Assembly (NCBI RefSeq): GCF_036906915.1
Contig: NZ_JBAKHX010000054.1
Location: 1 to 54,706, forward strand
DNA from: Phytohabitans sp036906915
GTDB taxonomy: Bacteria > Actinomycetota > Actinomycetes > Mycobacteriales > Micromonosporaceae
Length of the DNA stretch: 54,706 bases
Direction: 5' to 3'
Made by a program: the position numbers and the translations under genes
Part shown: positions 16,644-26,200 of the stretch, piece after piece
How the letters are laid out: each line of letters opens with the position of its first letter
Numbering within the stretch: position 1 is the first letter of the stretch
Notes under the pieces: generated by a model
Database searches by the model: none
What the model saw: only the letters and a program-made list of their open reading frames with translations
What the model was told of the DNA's origin: nothing

Positions 16644-16937
16644 TCCGACGAAAGACGGCCCGACCCTGAACGGTTGCACGTCGATGCTGCGCCACACGTC
16701 GCCGGTCACGTAGGGTTCGATCTTCAGCCATGCGTCCAGCTCGGCACGGTCGGGGAAGTCCAGGACGAGGACCGATCCGATCATGTTTCCGGCCTCGTCA
16801 AGGATGGCGCCGCCATAGAGCATCTGCCCTTTGGCGACCATCGCGTCGCCGAGGGCGATGTGCTCGTCCCGGGCTCGCATCCGCCGGTTCAATGCCTGGT
16901 CGTCGTCGCCGTCGTGGGCGATGAGCAGGAACTGCAT
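16632..16937 (-). CDS. YciI-like protein
   Basis: A 101-residue protein of the YCII/dimeric alpha-beta barrel family. It opens with MQFLLIAHDGDDDQAL (strand 1) and continues with RDEHIALGDAMVAKGQMLYGG (helix) and IGSVLVLDFPDRAELDAWL, the usual placement of the core strand and helix. It ends with EPYVTGDVWRSIDVQPF. Members are small cytoplasmic enzymes or binding proteins, often with a His-Asp pair (here HDGD). It is 40 bases downstream of the pentapeptide gene on the same strand and could be the last member of that operon. Confidence 0.85.
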   Translation of the reverse strand: MQFLLIAHDGDDDQALNRRMRARDEHIALGDAMVAKGQMLYGGAILDEAGNMIGSVLVLDFPDRAELDAWLKIEPYVTGDVWRSIDVQPFRVGPSFVGLHR

Positions 16938-16977
16938 CGGCGTACCCTTCCACGTAACGACCGGTTACCGGACCCGG

Positions 16978-17829
16978 TCATCCACCAACGTGATCAACCA
17001 TGTCGCCGTCATCGCGGCCGGGTGGCGGCGCGAAGCCTGCCGGCCAACGGGTTGCGCTGTTCCAGCGTACGCCGTCAAGGCTTGCCCGGCCGACGCGGCA
17101 GCCGGTGAGGTCGGCTCCGCGCAGGTCGGCGCCACTCAGGTCAGCGCCGGTGAGATCGGCGTCTTGCAGGGTCGCACCTTCGAGGTTGGCGCCGGCGAGT
17201 GTGGCCAGGGCGGCGTCGGCGCGTTCAAGTCGCGCCTGCGGCAAGATCGCGCTACTCAGGTCGGCCATTTCGAGGTTGGCCCGTTCCAGCACGGCGTCAG
17301 CGAGGTTGGCGCCGGCCATGCGGGCGCCAGAGAGGTTGGCGTGGGTCAAGTCAGCACCGGCGAGGACCGTGGTCTGGAGGTTGGCCCGTTCGAGGCGAGC
17401 GCCGCTCAGGTTGGCCCCGCTGAGCTGGGCGGCTTCCAGCGTGCCGTCGTAGAGCCAGCCTTGTGCGTCCAACTCGATCACGGCGCGGGCGGTCAGTCCC
17501 CGGTCGGTGCTGCCAAGCTCACGTACGAGTTGGCGGCGTAGTCGCTGGTCTTCTCGGCGGGCAGCGAACCGGTCGATGAGCAGGATCACGAAGGCCATGC
17601 CGATGAGCTCCGAGCCGACGTTGGCGTAGAGGTCGTCGAGCAGCCCGTTCCAGGTCCAGCCGTGGTGGTGGACGTGCCCGACGGTGAGTACCGCCATCCC
17701 GCCGAGCATGATCGCCAGCCCCACGCGGGACGCCGGCCAGGCTGTCCCTCGTCGTCGCGGCCGTGCGGGGTGCGGGGCGGCGCCCTGGCGGCGGGGCTTG
17801 ATGCGTCGGCGTCTCATCGTCCGGTCCAC
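16978..17829 (-). CDS. Two-TM pentapeptide repeat membrane protein
   Basis: A 283-residue protein. A basic N-terminus (residues 1-33, many Arg) leads into two membrane helices, about residues 36-56 (VGLAIMLGGMAVLTVG) and 73-90 (ELIGMAFVILLIDRF). After a linker come some 25 pentapeptide repeats, A(D/N)Lxx, from about 128 to 250, for example LSGANLSGARLERANL and ADLTGADLSGADLRGADL. Repeats of this kind fold into a right-handed beta helix; with two TM helices they are frequent in NTPase-regulated conflict operons as membrane-anchored partners or effectors. The start overlaps the end of the STAND gene by 16 bases (ATG 17829 or 17817), so the two are coupled. Confidence 0.85.
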   Translation of the reverse strand: MDRTMRRRRIKPRRQGAAPHPARPRRRGTAWPASRVGLAIMLGGMAVLTVGHVHHHGWTWNGLLDDLYANVGSELIGMAFVILLIDRFAARREDQRLRRQLVRELGSTDRGLTARAVIELDAQGWLYDGTLEAAQLSGANLSGARLERANLQTTVLAGADLTHANLSGARMAGANLADAVLERANLEMADLSSAILPQARLERADAALATLAGANLEGATLQDADLTGADLSGADLRGADLTGCRVGRASLDGVRWNSATRWPAGFAPPPGRDDGDMVDHVGG

Positions 17830-20800
17830 GGCAGTGGGTTGGGCCGGTCAGGCGTCCAGTGTGGATCGATCTCGGGGACGGTGACAGCGAGCCGGAAGGT
17901 GATGTAGTAGTTGCGGTTGGACGGGATGTGGGCGTTGCGGCAGGCCGAGCGGGCGTAGCGGGGGCCGAGGTTCCAGCAGCCGCCGCGGAGCACCTTGCGA
18001 TCGCCGTCGTCCGGTCCGACCGGGTCGGCCCGGGGCTGATCGCTGTACGGTCCGTACCAATCCTGGCACCACTCCCAGCACTGTCCGTGGATATTGAACA
18101 GTCCGGCCGGGCTGGGCCGCAGCAGACCGGCCTCGTGGGTCTTGAGGCCGGAGTTGTCGGCGTACCAACCGAACAGGCCAAGCAGCTCGCGGTCACTGCC
18201 GAAGCTGTACGCGGTCGAGGTCCCAGCGCGGCAGGCGTGCTCCCACTCAGCCTCCGTGGGCAGCCGAAACCGCCACTGCTGCGCGCCTCGGCTATCCTGC
18301 GCCGACGCCCCCACACCGATCACTTCCGTGCTGAGCCAATCGGCGTACGCGGTGGCCTCGAACCAGGTGGGGGCGACGACCGGCTCGACACCCAACGGGC
18401 TCCATTCGTCGATGTTCGGCAGCCCTCGGGTGTTGGTGGCGGCCATGAACCGTTCAAACTCGGCGCGGGTCACCTCGCGCTCGCACAACGCGTACGACCG
18501 GGTCAGGGTAACGGGCTGGCGGGGCGACTCGTAGTCGCTGCGCTCGGCCTCGTCATCCGGCGAGCCCATGAGAACGTGACCCGGCCGCACCACCACGAAC
18601 GTCATGGACTCGTTCCCGCTGTCCACGGTGAACCATCGACGCCGCCCCGTAGGGTCATACGGTGCCCTTGGCGCCGGCTGGCCGCTGGTAACCTCCCACC
18701 GGCGCAGCAGCCACACCGCGGCGGCGCGCACGCCCGCGTCGTCGTCGCCCCGCAAGTCGGCAACCCTGGCCGAGATAGCACGGGCAGAAGACGCTGCCGG
18801 ATCGGGCGGCGGGTATTGGCCCATGGCGAGCAGCAGCGTGTACTTGGCTCGGCTGCCCGCAACCGTGGCAAGTTGGCCAGCAAGGTCGGTGGCGGATACC
18901 AGCAGCCGCTGCGCATGTACGGTGAACTGGGTCAACAGCTCGGGGTCGGACGCCGGCGCGAAAAGGTCGTCCAGGTCGGGCCGGGAGCCCAGCCGCAGCA
19001 GGGCGCACAGCGCGGTAGCCCGGCGGCGGCCGGTCCAGACCCGCTGCGCTTCGGTCTCCGCCCCGACCGGGGCGGTATGCGCGGCATCGTGCAGGACCTC
19101 GACCGCCGCAGGTGTCGACACGTTCTGCAGGGCGTCGAGGATCTGTTCGAAGTTCTGGGATCTGGCGTGGACCACCATCCGGGCGAGCAGCTCAGGCTGG
19201 TCGGCGGCCAGGTCGAGCAGAATCGCGGCTGTGGTCGCCTGGGCCGCAGCGCGCAGCTCGGTGGTGTCGGCGAAGACGTCCAGCAGCGGCTCGAACAACC
19301 ATTCGCGTACCGGCCGCAGCCCGTCGACGAAAACACGCAGGTGCAGCTGATTCTGGCCGACCAACCGGGCCGCCACGCCCATCGCGAAGGCCGGCCACCG
19401 TTCGTCGTCGGGCGCGAAGTCGGCCAGCAAGACGGCGCTGAACATGTGCTCCCGGGCGCCCACCGCGTCTGCCGTGGCCATGTCCCACAGCCGGGTCAGC
19501 AGCGCGGCGCGAAAGGGGCGCACTGCGTCACGGACCGCGATCAGCTCGTCCGGCCACAGCTGGCCAACCTCCGCGATCAGGTGCTCGGCCTGGGCCGGAT
19601 CCGTACTGAGTAACGCGACGCGCACCCGCCACCGCTGCCCTGCCGCCCCACCCTCCAGCCGGCCGCGCAACACGGCGTGCACATCCTCGCTCTCCTCGGC
19701 GAATGTCTCGGCGACCTCGAGTACCTCCCGCGGCACCACGCTCAGAAGTTGGTCGATGCGACTCAATGCCTGGCGGCGGGTCTCTTCATCGTGTTCCCGA
19801 ATGCTCGCCTCGACGTAGTCAAGCAGGTCCGCCGCGACGGCATCGCGTCCTTTGACCGCCAACCAGCGTTGCGCCTCCTCCAGGAGGCTGCCACGTAGCA
19901 GGGCATCCTGGTGACCTGCGGCGTGACGCCATTCGGCGAGCCACTGGCGTGCCCGCTGCTGCCACAGCAGGAACTGCCGGTCCTCAACCAGCCACACACG
20001 AAGCCGCTCCCAGGACCGGATGATCGCCTCGTGGGACAGCTCGACTGTCGGGCCAAGGGTATAGTCAGCATCGGTGACGACCAGGCGGGCGTTGGCCAAC
20101 GCCCCGATCACCACGTCCACCCGCGGCAGCGAGGCCAGCTCCACGATGGGAGTGCGGCGGCGGGCGTCATTGCCGTCCTCCTCCGGACGCGCGACCTGGA
20201 CCAGCCGCACCAGCAGCTGCCGCGCGGCATACTGCTGCTCGGGCGACAGACCGACGTAGACCTCTTCAGCGCGGGCAGTGATCGCACCGGCAAGGTGTCC
20301 GATCTGTTGATATGCCTTGTGCGTCAACGACATGCCCCGCCGCATGTCCCACAACCGGGTCAGCGCGAACTCCAACAGCGGCAGGTTGCCCGGCTCGGTA
20401 CCCGCGTCATCGAGGATCCGATCGGCCAAGCCGCTATCCAACGCGAGACCGACAAGGCGAGCCGGCTCGACGATCGCCTGGCGCAGCTCGGCGCGGCTCA
20501 TCGGCGGCAGGTGAACCACGTTGTCCTGCAACAGGTCCGAGAAGTCGCGGCGGGCGATCACCTGGCCGTAGAAGTCACCCCGAAACGTCAGCACCACCTT
20601 CACCGGCACCCGACGACGTGCTGCGGCCATGCGCACCAGCAAGGTCAGGAAGCCGTCGACCACGGCCGGAGCGGCACCGTGAGTGAACAGCTCCTCAAAT
20701 TGGTCGATAACCACAAGCGTCGTTGCGCCCGCGCCCGACCGACGCGTACGAACATCGAGCGCCGCCGCGATGGACGCCTCGGTCACTGTGGACACCTCGG

Positions 20801-21419
20801 TCGCCGAATCGGCGTGCTGACCCGTATCCTGCGGGCTTAGTGCGTTGGCGAACGCGGCGAACGGGTCGGGGCCGGGCCGCAAGGACACCACGTCCCACTC
20901 CGCTGACCGGCGCAGCCGAGGAACGACCCCAGCGAACACCACCGACGACTTGCCGCTACCCGACGCACCCACTACCGCGACCAGCGGACTGGCGTCGAGC
21001 TTTCCAGTGATCCGCGCGATCGCCGCATCACGCCCGTGAAAGAATCGGGCGTCCGCCTGCCGGAACGCGGCCAGGCCGCGATACGGGCACGGGAAATCCT
21101 CGCCGGCCACAACAGGCGAGTGCATCAACGCTGACTGCGGTTCCCGGCGATACAGCCGCCAAATCCCATCGGCGGCAGCCTCCGGCAGGCGTAGCACGCT
21201 GATGAACCCGGTCAGGTACTGGGCACTGGGCGCGCGTTCCCCACGCTCGAAGCTGGACACCGCGTGCTCGTGGAACCCGATCCGCAGCGCGAGATCCCGC
21301 TGCGACATGCGCGCCTCCAAGCGCAACAGCCGTAGCACCTCGCCCAACTGCCCTTCGGCCTGGTCGACCTGATCGGCCACTGTGCCCGCCTCCATCGTCG
21401 CGTCAGCCACCTCCCGCAT
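17814..21419 (-). CDS. HTH / STAND NTPase / SUMF1-like fusion protein
   Basis: The protein (1201 aa) has three parts. Residues 22-78 form an XRE-like HTH (LLRLEARMSQRDLALRIGFH). Residues 107-450 are a STAND NTPase of the nSTAND1 type: YRGLAAFRQADARFFHGRD, Walker A GASGSGKSS (151-159, K157) and Walker B LVVIDQFEELF (235-245). A helical repeat stretch (about 600-900) follows. The C-terminal 230 residues are a formylglycine-generating-enzyme/SUMF1-like fold (GHVLMGSPDDEAERS, FRLPTEAEWEHACRAGT, ending VLRGGCWNLGPRY). The paired catalytic Cys of true FGE, in a WLCxxxxC context, is not evident, so this fold probably binds or senses. ATG 21419 is used: the frame upstream to 21671 lies within the carbamoyltransferase gene. 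This gene overlaps both neighbours. Confidence 0.88.
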   Translation of the reverse strand: MREVADATMEAGTVADQVDQAEGQLGEVLRLLRLEARMSQRDLALRIGFHEHAVSSFERGERAPSAQYLTGFISVLRLPEAAADGIWRLYRREPQSALMHSPVVAGEDFPCPYRGLAAFRQADARFFHGRDAAIARITGKLDASPLVAVVGASGSGKSSVVFAGVVPRLRRSAEWDVVSLRPGPDPFAAFANALSPQDTGQHADSATEVSTVTEASIAAALDVRTRRSGAGATTLVVIDQFEELFTHGAAPAVVDGFLTLLVRMAAARRRVPVKVVLTFRGDFYGQVIARRDFSDLLQDNVVHLPPMSRAELRQAIVEPARLVGLALDSGLADRILDDAGTEPGNLPLLEFALTRLWDMRRGMSLTHKAYQQIGHLAGAITARAEEVYVGLSPEQQYAARQLLVRLVQVARPEEDGNDARRRTPIVELASLPRVDVVIGALANARLVVTDADYTLGPTVELSHEAIIRSWERLRVWLVEDRQFLLWQQRARQWLAEWRHAAGHQDALLRGSLLEEAQRWLAVKGRDAVAADLLDYVEASIREHDEETRRQALSRIDQLLSVVPREVLEVAETFAEESEDVHAVLRGRLEGGAAGQRWRVRVALLSTDPAQAEHLIAEVGQLWPDELIAVRDAVRPFRAALLTRLWDMATADAVGAREHMFSAVLLADFAPDDERWPAFAMGVAARLVGQNQLHLRVFVDGLRPVREWLFEPLLDVFADTTELRAAAQATTAAILLDLAADQPELLARMVVHARSQNFEQILDALQNVSTPAAVEVLHDAAHTAPVGAETEAQRVWTGRRRATALCALLRLGSRPDLDDLFAPASDPELLTQFTVHAQRLLVSATDLAGQLATVAGSRAKYTLLLAMGQYPPPDPAASSARAISARVADLRGDDDAGVRAAAVWLLRRWEVTSGQPAPRAPYDPTGRRRWFTVDSGNESMTFVVVRPGHVLMGSPDDEAERSDYESPRQPVTLTRSYALCEREVTRAEFERFMAATNTRGLPNIDEWSPLGVEPVVAPTWFEATAYADWLSTEVIGVGASAQDSRGAQQWRFRLPTEAEWEHACRAGTSTAYSFGSDRELLGLFGWYADNSGLKTHEAGLLRPSPAGLFNIHGQCWEWCQDWYGPYSDQPRADPVGPDDGDRKVLRGGCWNLGPRYARSACRNAHIPSNRNYYITFRLAVTVPEIDPHWTPDRPNPLPWTGR

Positions 21420-22977
21420 CGGACCGCACGTACAGGTGGTCGCCGATGACAAACCCGTCGATGCTCCGCTCACCCACGTACTCGACGAGGTCGCTCGTGC
21501 GGTTGATAAAGCCGCGACCCGCGAAGTTAAGCGAGGTGTTACACAGCACCCCCACGCCCGTCCGCGCGGCGAACGCGCCGAGAAGGTCATGCAGAACCGG
21601 GTTCTCGTGCGCCGCCACCGTCTGGACCCTGGCGGTACCGTCGACATGGGTGACCGCGCCCAGTCGGCCATCGCGCACCCGCTGAAAGAACAGCATGTGC
21701 GGACTCGGCCCGGTCCAATCGAAGTAGGCGGACACGTCCTGCTCCCGGCACACCGGCGCGATCGGGCGGTACGGCTCGCGCTGCTTGATCACGTTGAGGC
21801 GATCCCGGGTGTCGGGGTCGAATGGAGCCGCCAGCAAGGATCGGTTGCCCAACGCCCGCGGGCCGATCTCCGCCCGCCCCCGAGCCCACGCGATCACCAG
21901 GCGCCGGGCCAACAGGTCGGCCACCAGAGTCAGATCCAACGGGTGTCGAGTGAACGCGTCCGGCACGGGCACGTCCTCGACAAAGTCCGCTCCGCTGTAC
22001 ACGCTCCAGGAGACCTTCGCATTGCCCTCGAAGTACCACTGGGCGTCGATGGCCGTACCGATCGCCGAGCCGCTGTCGTTGGGGCACGGCGGTACGAACA
22101 CTTCGGCGAACAGGCCGCACTCGCGCCAGCGGCTGTTCCAGTCGCAGTTCAGCCCGCAGCCACCGGCGATCAGCAACGGGTACCCCTTGGTCAGCGTCGT
22201 ATGGGCCACCCTGTAGAAGGAGTCGAAGATCGTGGCAGAGTGGTGCGCGGCGAGATTGGCGAACGCCTGCGACGTGACACCCGCGTCGTAGAACGGCGAT
22301 GCGGCCAGCTCGCTCTTCGGGCTGGTCAACAGGATCGAGCGACGGGACAGGACCCAGTCGATGAGGTCAAGCTCGCCCGGCGTGATCGGCGAGCCGTCAG
22401 CGTATCCCGCCAACGCCATCAGCTTGCCGGCGTTGGAAAACCTGAACCCGCCGTTTACCGCCGTGGTCGTGGAATCGGCCAGCGCGAAGATGTACTGGTA
22501 CTTGTTGCCCGGGTCCTCCATCACGTCCGCCACCCGGATCACGGTGACGTCCGGCGTGATCTCGTAGAACGAGCCGATGTTGCCCTCCCACACCAGCGCA
22601 TAGCACGGCTCGCCCTGCGGAAACGGCGACATCCCGTACGCGGACAACAAGTGCGAACGCTCATGCGTCGACGAGAACGTCCGCACGTGCTTGCCGAACA
22701 CGCGGCGCTCACCCACCTGCGTGTGCTGGCCGTCCCAACCGAAGTAGCCAGCACCGAGCCGCCGGTCCATCGAATGGAACCCCTTGACCCACCCACTGAG
22801 GCACAGCACATCCGGAACGTCGTCGACCAGGTCGAGCGCGTCCAGCACCGCGCTGGGCGTCACATCCGCGTACCGGGGAAACGAGTCCTTCTCCGCCTCG
22901 ATCGAAAACTCCAACACGCCGTCCCGGATAAAGGCGACGGTACCGTCGTGACCCGGTTTGAAGGACAAGATCCGCAA
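21403..22977 (-). CDS. Carbamoyltransferase (NodU/CmcH family)
   Basis: A 524-residue protein with both domains of the O-carbamoyltransferases. The N-terminal Kae1-like domain carries FKPGHDGTVAFIRDG, the metal-binding His pair in STHERSHLLSAY, and KLMALAGYADG. The C-terminal YrdC-like domain contains AEIGPRALGNRSLLAAPFDP and GVLCNTSLNFAGRGF. These enzymes transfer a carbamoyl group from carbamoyl phosphate through carbamoyl-adenylate to a hydroxyl; relatives decorate antibiotics and Nod factors. The start is TTG with a GGGGGCAGG upstream. It overlaps the STAND gene by 17 bases, an odd neighbour for this family: no glycosyltransferase or antibiotic genes sit alongside. The substrate is unknown. 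Confidence 0.9.
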   Translation of the reverse strand: MRILSFKPGHDGTVAFIRDGVLEFSIEAEKDSFPRYADVTPSAVLDALDLVDDVPDVLCLSGWVKGFHSMDRRLGAGYFGWDGQHTQVGERRVFGKHVRTFSSTHERSHLLSAYGMSPFPQGEPCYALVWEGNIGSFYEITPDVTVIRVADVMEDPGNKYQYIFALADSTTTAVNGGFRFSNAGKLMALAGYADGSPITPGELDLIDWVLSRRSILLTSPKSELAASPFYDAGVTSQAFANLAAHHSATIFDSFYRVAHTTLTKGYPLLIAGGCGLNCDWNSRWRECGLFAEVFVPPCPNDSGSAIGTAIDAQWYFEGNAKVSWSVYSGADFVEDVPVPDAFTRHPLDLTLVADLLARRLVIAWARGRAEIGPRALGNRSLLAAPFDPDTRDRLNVIKQREPYRPIAPVCREQDVSAYFDWTGPSPHMLFFQRVRDGRLGAVTHVDGTARVQTVAAHENPVLHDLLGAFAARTGVGVLCNTSLNFAGRGFINRTSDLVEYVGERSIDGFVIGDHLYVRSDAGGG

Positions 22978-23297
22978 CGCCTGCCCCCAGACTCAGGTCA
23001 CCACTGTAAGTTGCGACCAAACTACTCATCGATGTCCGGCTAGGCAAAGACATTCACAGACGTGCAGGCTGGCAGCCCGGTCGCGCCTAGCCAGGTGGCC
23101 GCGACCAGACTCGGGCGCCCGAACCGGTGGCCGAACTCCGGCCCTGCTGACGCACGCCACTGCTCGGGGCGCATGTGCCTGCATCAGGCACCCGGAGTCC
23201 GAACCCATGATCGTGAGCGAGCCAGCCCGATACCGGGGCTAACCTCATGCTGGCCGCCCCGGACCACGAGTCACCCGTGCAAGCTCGCGGTCAGCGG
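22978..23297. other. Intergenic region before defence island
   Basis: 320 bases upstream of the carbamoyltransferase and downstream of hsdR. Short frames on both strands (for example 23062-23322 +) show no family resemblance. It presumably contains the promoter for the carbamoyltransferase operon; I see no clear hairpin or box. Confidence 0.4.
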
Positions 23298-26200
23298 TCA
23301 GACGTCCTGGTCTTCGATGTAGGTACGGGTCTGCCTCAGTACGAGGTCAACCGCGGCCTGCTGCGCGTCCGGGGGGTAACCGAACTTCGCAAGCAGTCGC
23401 TTGACCTTGCTCCGGACGAGTGCTTGCGCCTGGTCGCGGATGTGCCAGTCTCGCGGGAGGTCTTGCAGCTCTTGGACCAAGGCTTTGGCGATGTCGGCGA
23501 GCACCGCATCCCCGAGGAGCTGCTTGGCGGAGTCGTTTTGGGCGACGGCATCATAGAACGCGAGTTCGTCTTCGGTCAGTCCGAGTTCAGCGGCCCGGCC
23601 GCGGTCGGCTGAGATTTCCTTCGCCAGACGCACCAGCGCCTCGATGATCTCCGCTGCGGTGAGACCCGCCATCCGGTAGCGTTCCATGGTCTTGAGCAGC
23701 TTGTCGGTAAAACCTTCCTGCTTAACAACGTTGTGTGGATGCACGACACGTATCTCTCGTGCGATCGCACGCCGTAGCGCCTCGACGGCCAAATTAGGAC
23801 GCTGGCTCTCCCGGAGACTACGCAGAAAGTCCTCGTCCAGGTGGGACAGGTCGGGACGCTGGATGCCGGCCGCCTCGTAGATGTCAACGACCTCGTCGAC
23901 GGCGACCGCGCTGGCCGTGAGTTGGCGAATTGCCAGTTCGATATCGGCACGGCTCGCCAGGCCGCTCTCGGCGCGTTCCTCGGCACGCAGCTTGGCCTGG
24001 TACTGGCGTACGGCGTTGTAGAACTCGATGTCGGGCCGCAAGGGGCGCAGCCGCGAGGAGCGGGAGCAGTTGCTGTATGCCTGCGCGAGCTTGCGCGCTG
24101 TGTCGGCGTAGCGCTGGGCCAGTGTAGGCTTCCCGTCTTCCGGATCCGGCTCGGGCCGTTTCAGGTAGTCGACCACATCGAGCGCGGCCTTGAGGAATGC
24201 CTTCTTGCGGCCGGAGTCACGGGTCGCCCGCCAGTTGATGCCGCTGAGCTGATCGTTGAGAATCCCGCACAGCTCGATGACCATGTCGGCCGCAGCCTCC
24301 GTCGTCTCGCCGATGGACTTCTGCGGCTCGGCGTCGGTGGCGGTGGTGTATTCCGCGAGCGCCTTGGTCAGGTTGTCTGCGATGCCGAGGAAGTCTACGA
24401 CGAGTCCGCTGGGCTTCTCGCCCCATCGCCTGTTGACGCGAGCGATGGCCTGCATGAGCGCTGCCCCTCGCATCGGCTTGTCGAGGTAGAGGGTGTGCAG
24501 CGGCGGCGAGTCGAACCCAGTGAGCCACATCGACTGCACGATGACCAACTCCAGCGGATCGGTGTCGTCGGTGGCCCGGCGCTGGATCTTCTGTATCTCG
24601 CCCTTCGAGCGGTTGTGCGCTCCGACTAGGGCGGAGTCCTTGGCGCTGCCGGTGTAGACGACCTTGATCAGTCCTTCGGCGTCGTTGTCGGAGTGCCAGG
24701 TGGGCTCAAGATTGGTGATCTCTTGGTACAGGCTGGCGGCGATCTTCCGCGAGTAGCAGACGATCATGCCCTTGCCGTTGTTTCCGGTCAGGGCGAACAT
24801 GTCGGCCCGGCGAGCCTTCCAGTGCGTGACGATGTCGCCGGCTAGTTTCGTCACGCGCTCGGGTGCGCCAACTACGTCCTCGTAGAGGGCGAATGCCCGA
24901 CGCACCTCCGCCTGCTCGTCGGGGTCGAGATCGGAGGTCAGCAGGTCAGCTTCCTCATCGAACTCGATCGGCTCTTTGCCTTCAGGCAGGTGCACTGGGA
25001 TGTGCCGGTTTTCGTAGAACACCCGGACGGTGGCGCCGTCGCGCACCGCCCGGCCGAGGTCGTAGACGTCGATGTAGTCGCCGAACACGGAGCGGGTGTT
25101 CGCGTTCACCTTTGAGATTGGCGTGCCAGTAAAGGCGATGAACGCAGCGTTGGGTAGCGCGTCATGAAGGTTACGTGCATAGCCCTCGATGTTCTCGTAG
25201 TGGCTGCGGTGCGCTTCATCGACGATCACGATGATGTTGCGTCGGGTAGACAGCGTCGGGAAGTAGACGTTGTTCTCCCGGTCCTCCTTCGTGCGCCAGA
25301 ACTTCTGCAGGGTCGTGAAGACGATGCCGCCCGACGGCCGGTCGGCCAACAACTGCTGGATCTGCTCTTTGGTCTCAGCCCGCGGGAGCGTCCGCTCAGG
25401 CGTCAGCTCACTGGCAGCGAAGGTCGCATAAAGCTGACTGTCCAAGTCGATGCGGTCGGTGAGCACGACGAACGTCGGGTTACGCAGCGCTGGCTCTTTC
25501 ATCGCCTTCGCCACGTAATACACCATCTCCATGCTCTTGCCGGAGCCCTGCGTGTGCCACACGACGCCGATCTTGCCGTTGCTCGCGACCGCAGTGACCG
25601 TCTTGTCGATCGCCTTGTTCACCGCGAACATCTGGTGCGCCTTCGCGACCCGTACGGTGTCGACGCCACCGCCACGCTCCCGCGAGAACGACGTGAAGTT
25701 CGCCAGAAGGTCAATGAACTTAGCTGGGTCGAAGACGCCGGCGATCATCGTCTCCAGTGCGGAGCCATCAGACACGTTCACCGGATGGCCGTCTGCATCG
25801 ACGTCCCACGGCGCCATGTGCTCCCACGGCGTGAACAGGGTCCCGAGCCTGGCGGTGATGCCATCGCTGGCCACGGCGAAGACGGGCAGGGCGAGCGCGC
25901 CCGCCCCGAACTCACGCCGATAGGTCATCAACTGGTCGTACGCCTCGCGGGACCCCTCCTTCGCGCCCGCAGCCTTCAGCTCGAACACCGCAAGGGGAAG
26001 ACCGTTGACGTAGGCAACAACGTCCAGCCGCCGAGAGTGCTTGCCGTCCTTGACGGTTACCTGGTTCGCCGCGACAAGCTCGTTGGCGTACGGGTCGACG
26101 AAGTCGATCACCCACACGGTCTCCGTGCGCGTCTGACCCGACACCGGGTCCTCGTACGTCACCTTCAGATCACCGGTCAGCAGCCGGTGCAGCCGATGCC

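Noticed and set aside
17000..17452. Long plus-strand frames opposite the pentapeptide repeat gene
   Set aside because: They are shadows of the repeats; the minus-strand product has clear A(D/N)Lxx repeats and membrane helices.
17859..19613. 584-codon plus-strand frame opposite the STAND gene
   Set aside because: Its composition is that of an antisense frame, and the minus strand encodes recognisable Walker and SUMF1-like motifs.
23043..23297. Small genes upstream of the carbamoyltransferase
   Set aside because: Frames on both strands have no ribosome-binding site and no resemblance to known proteins.
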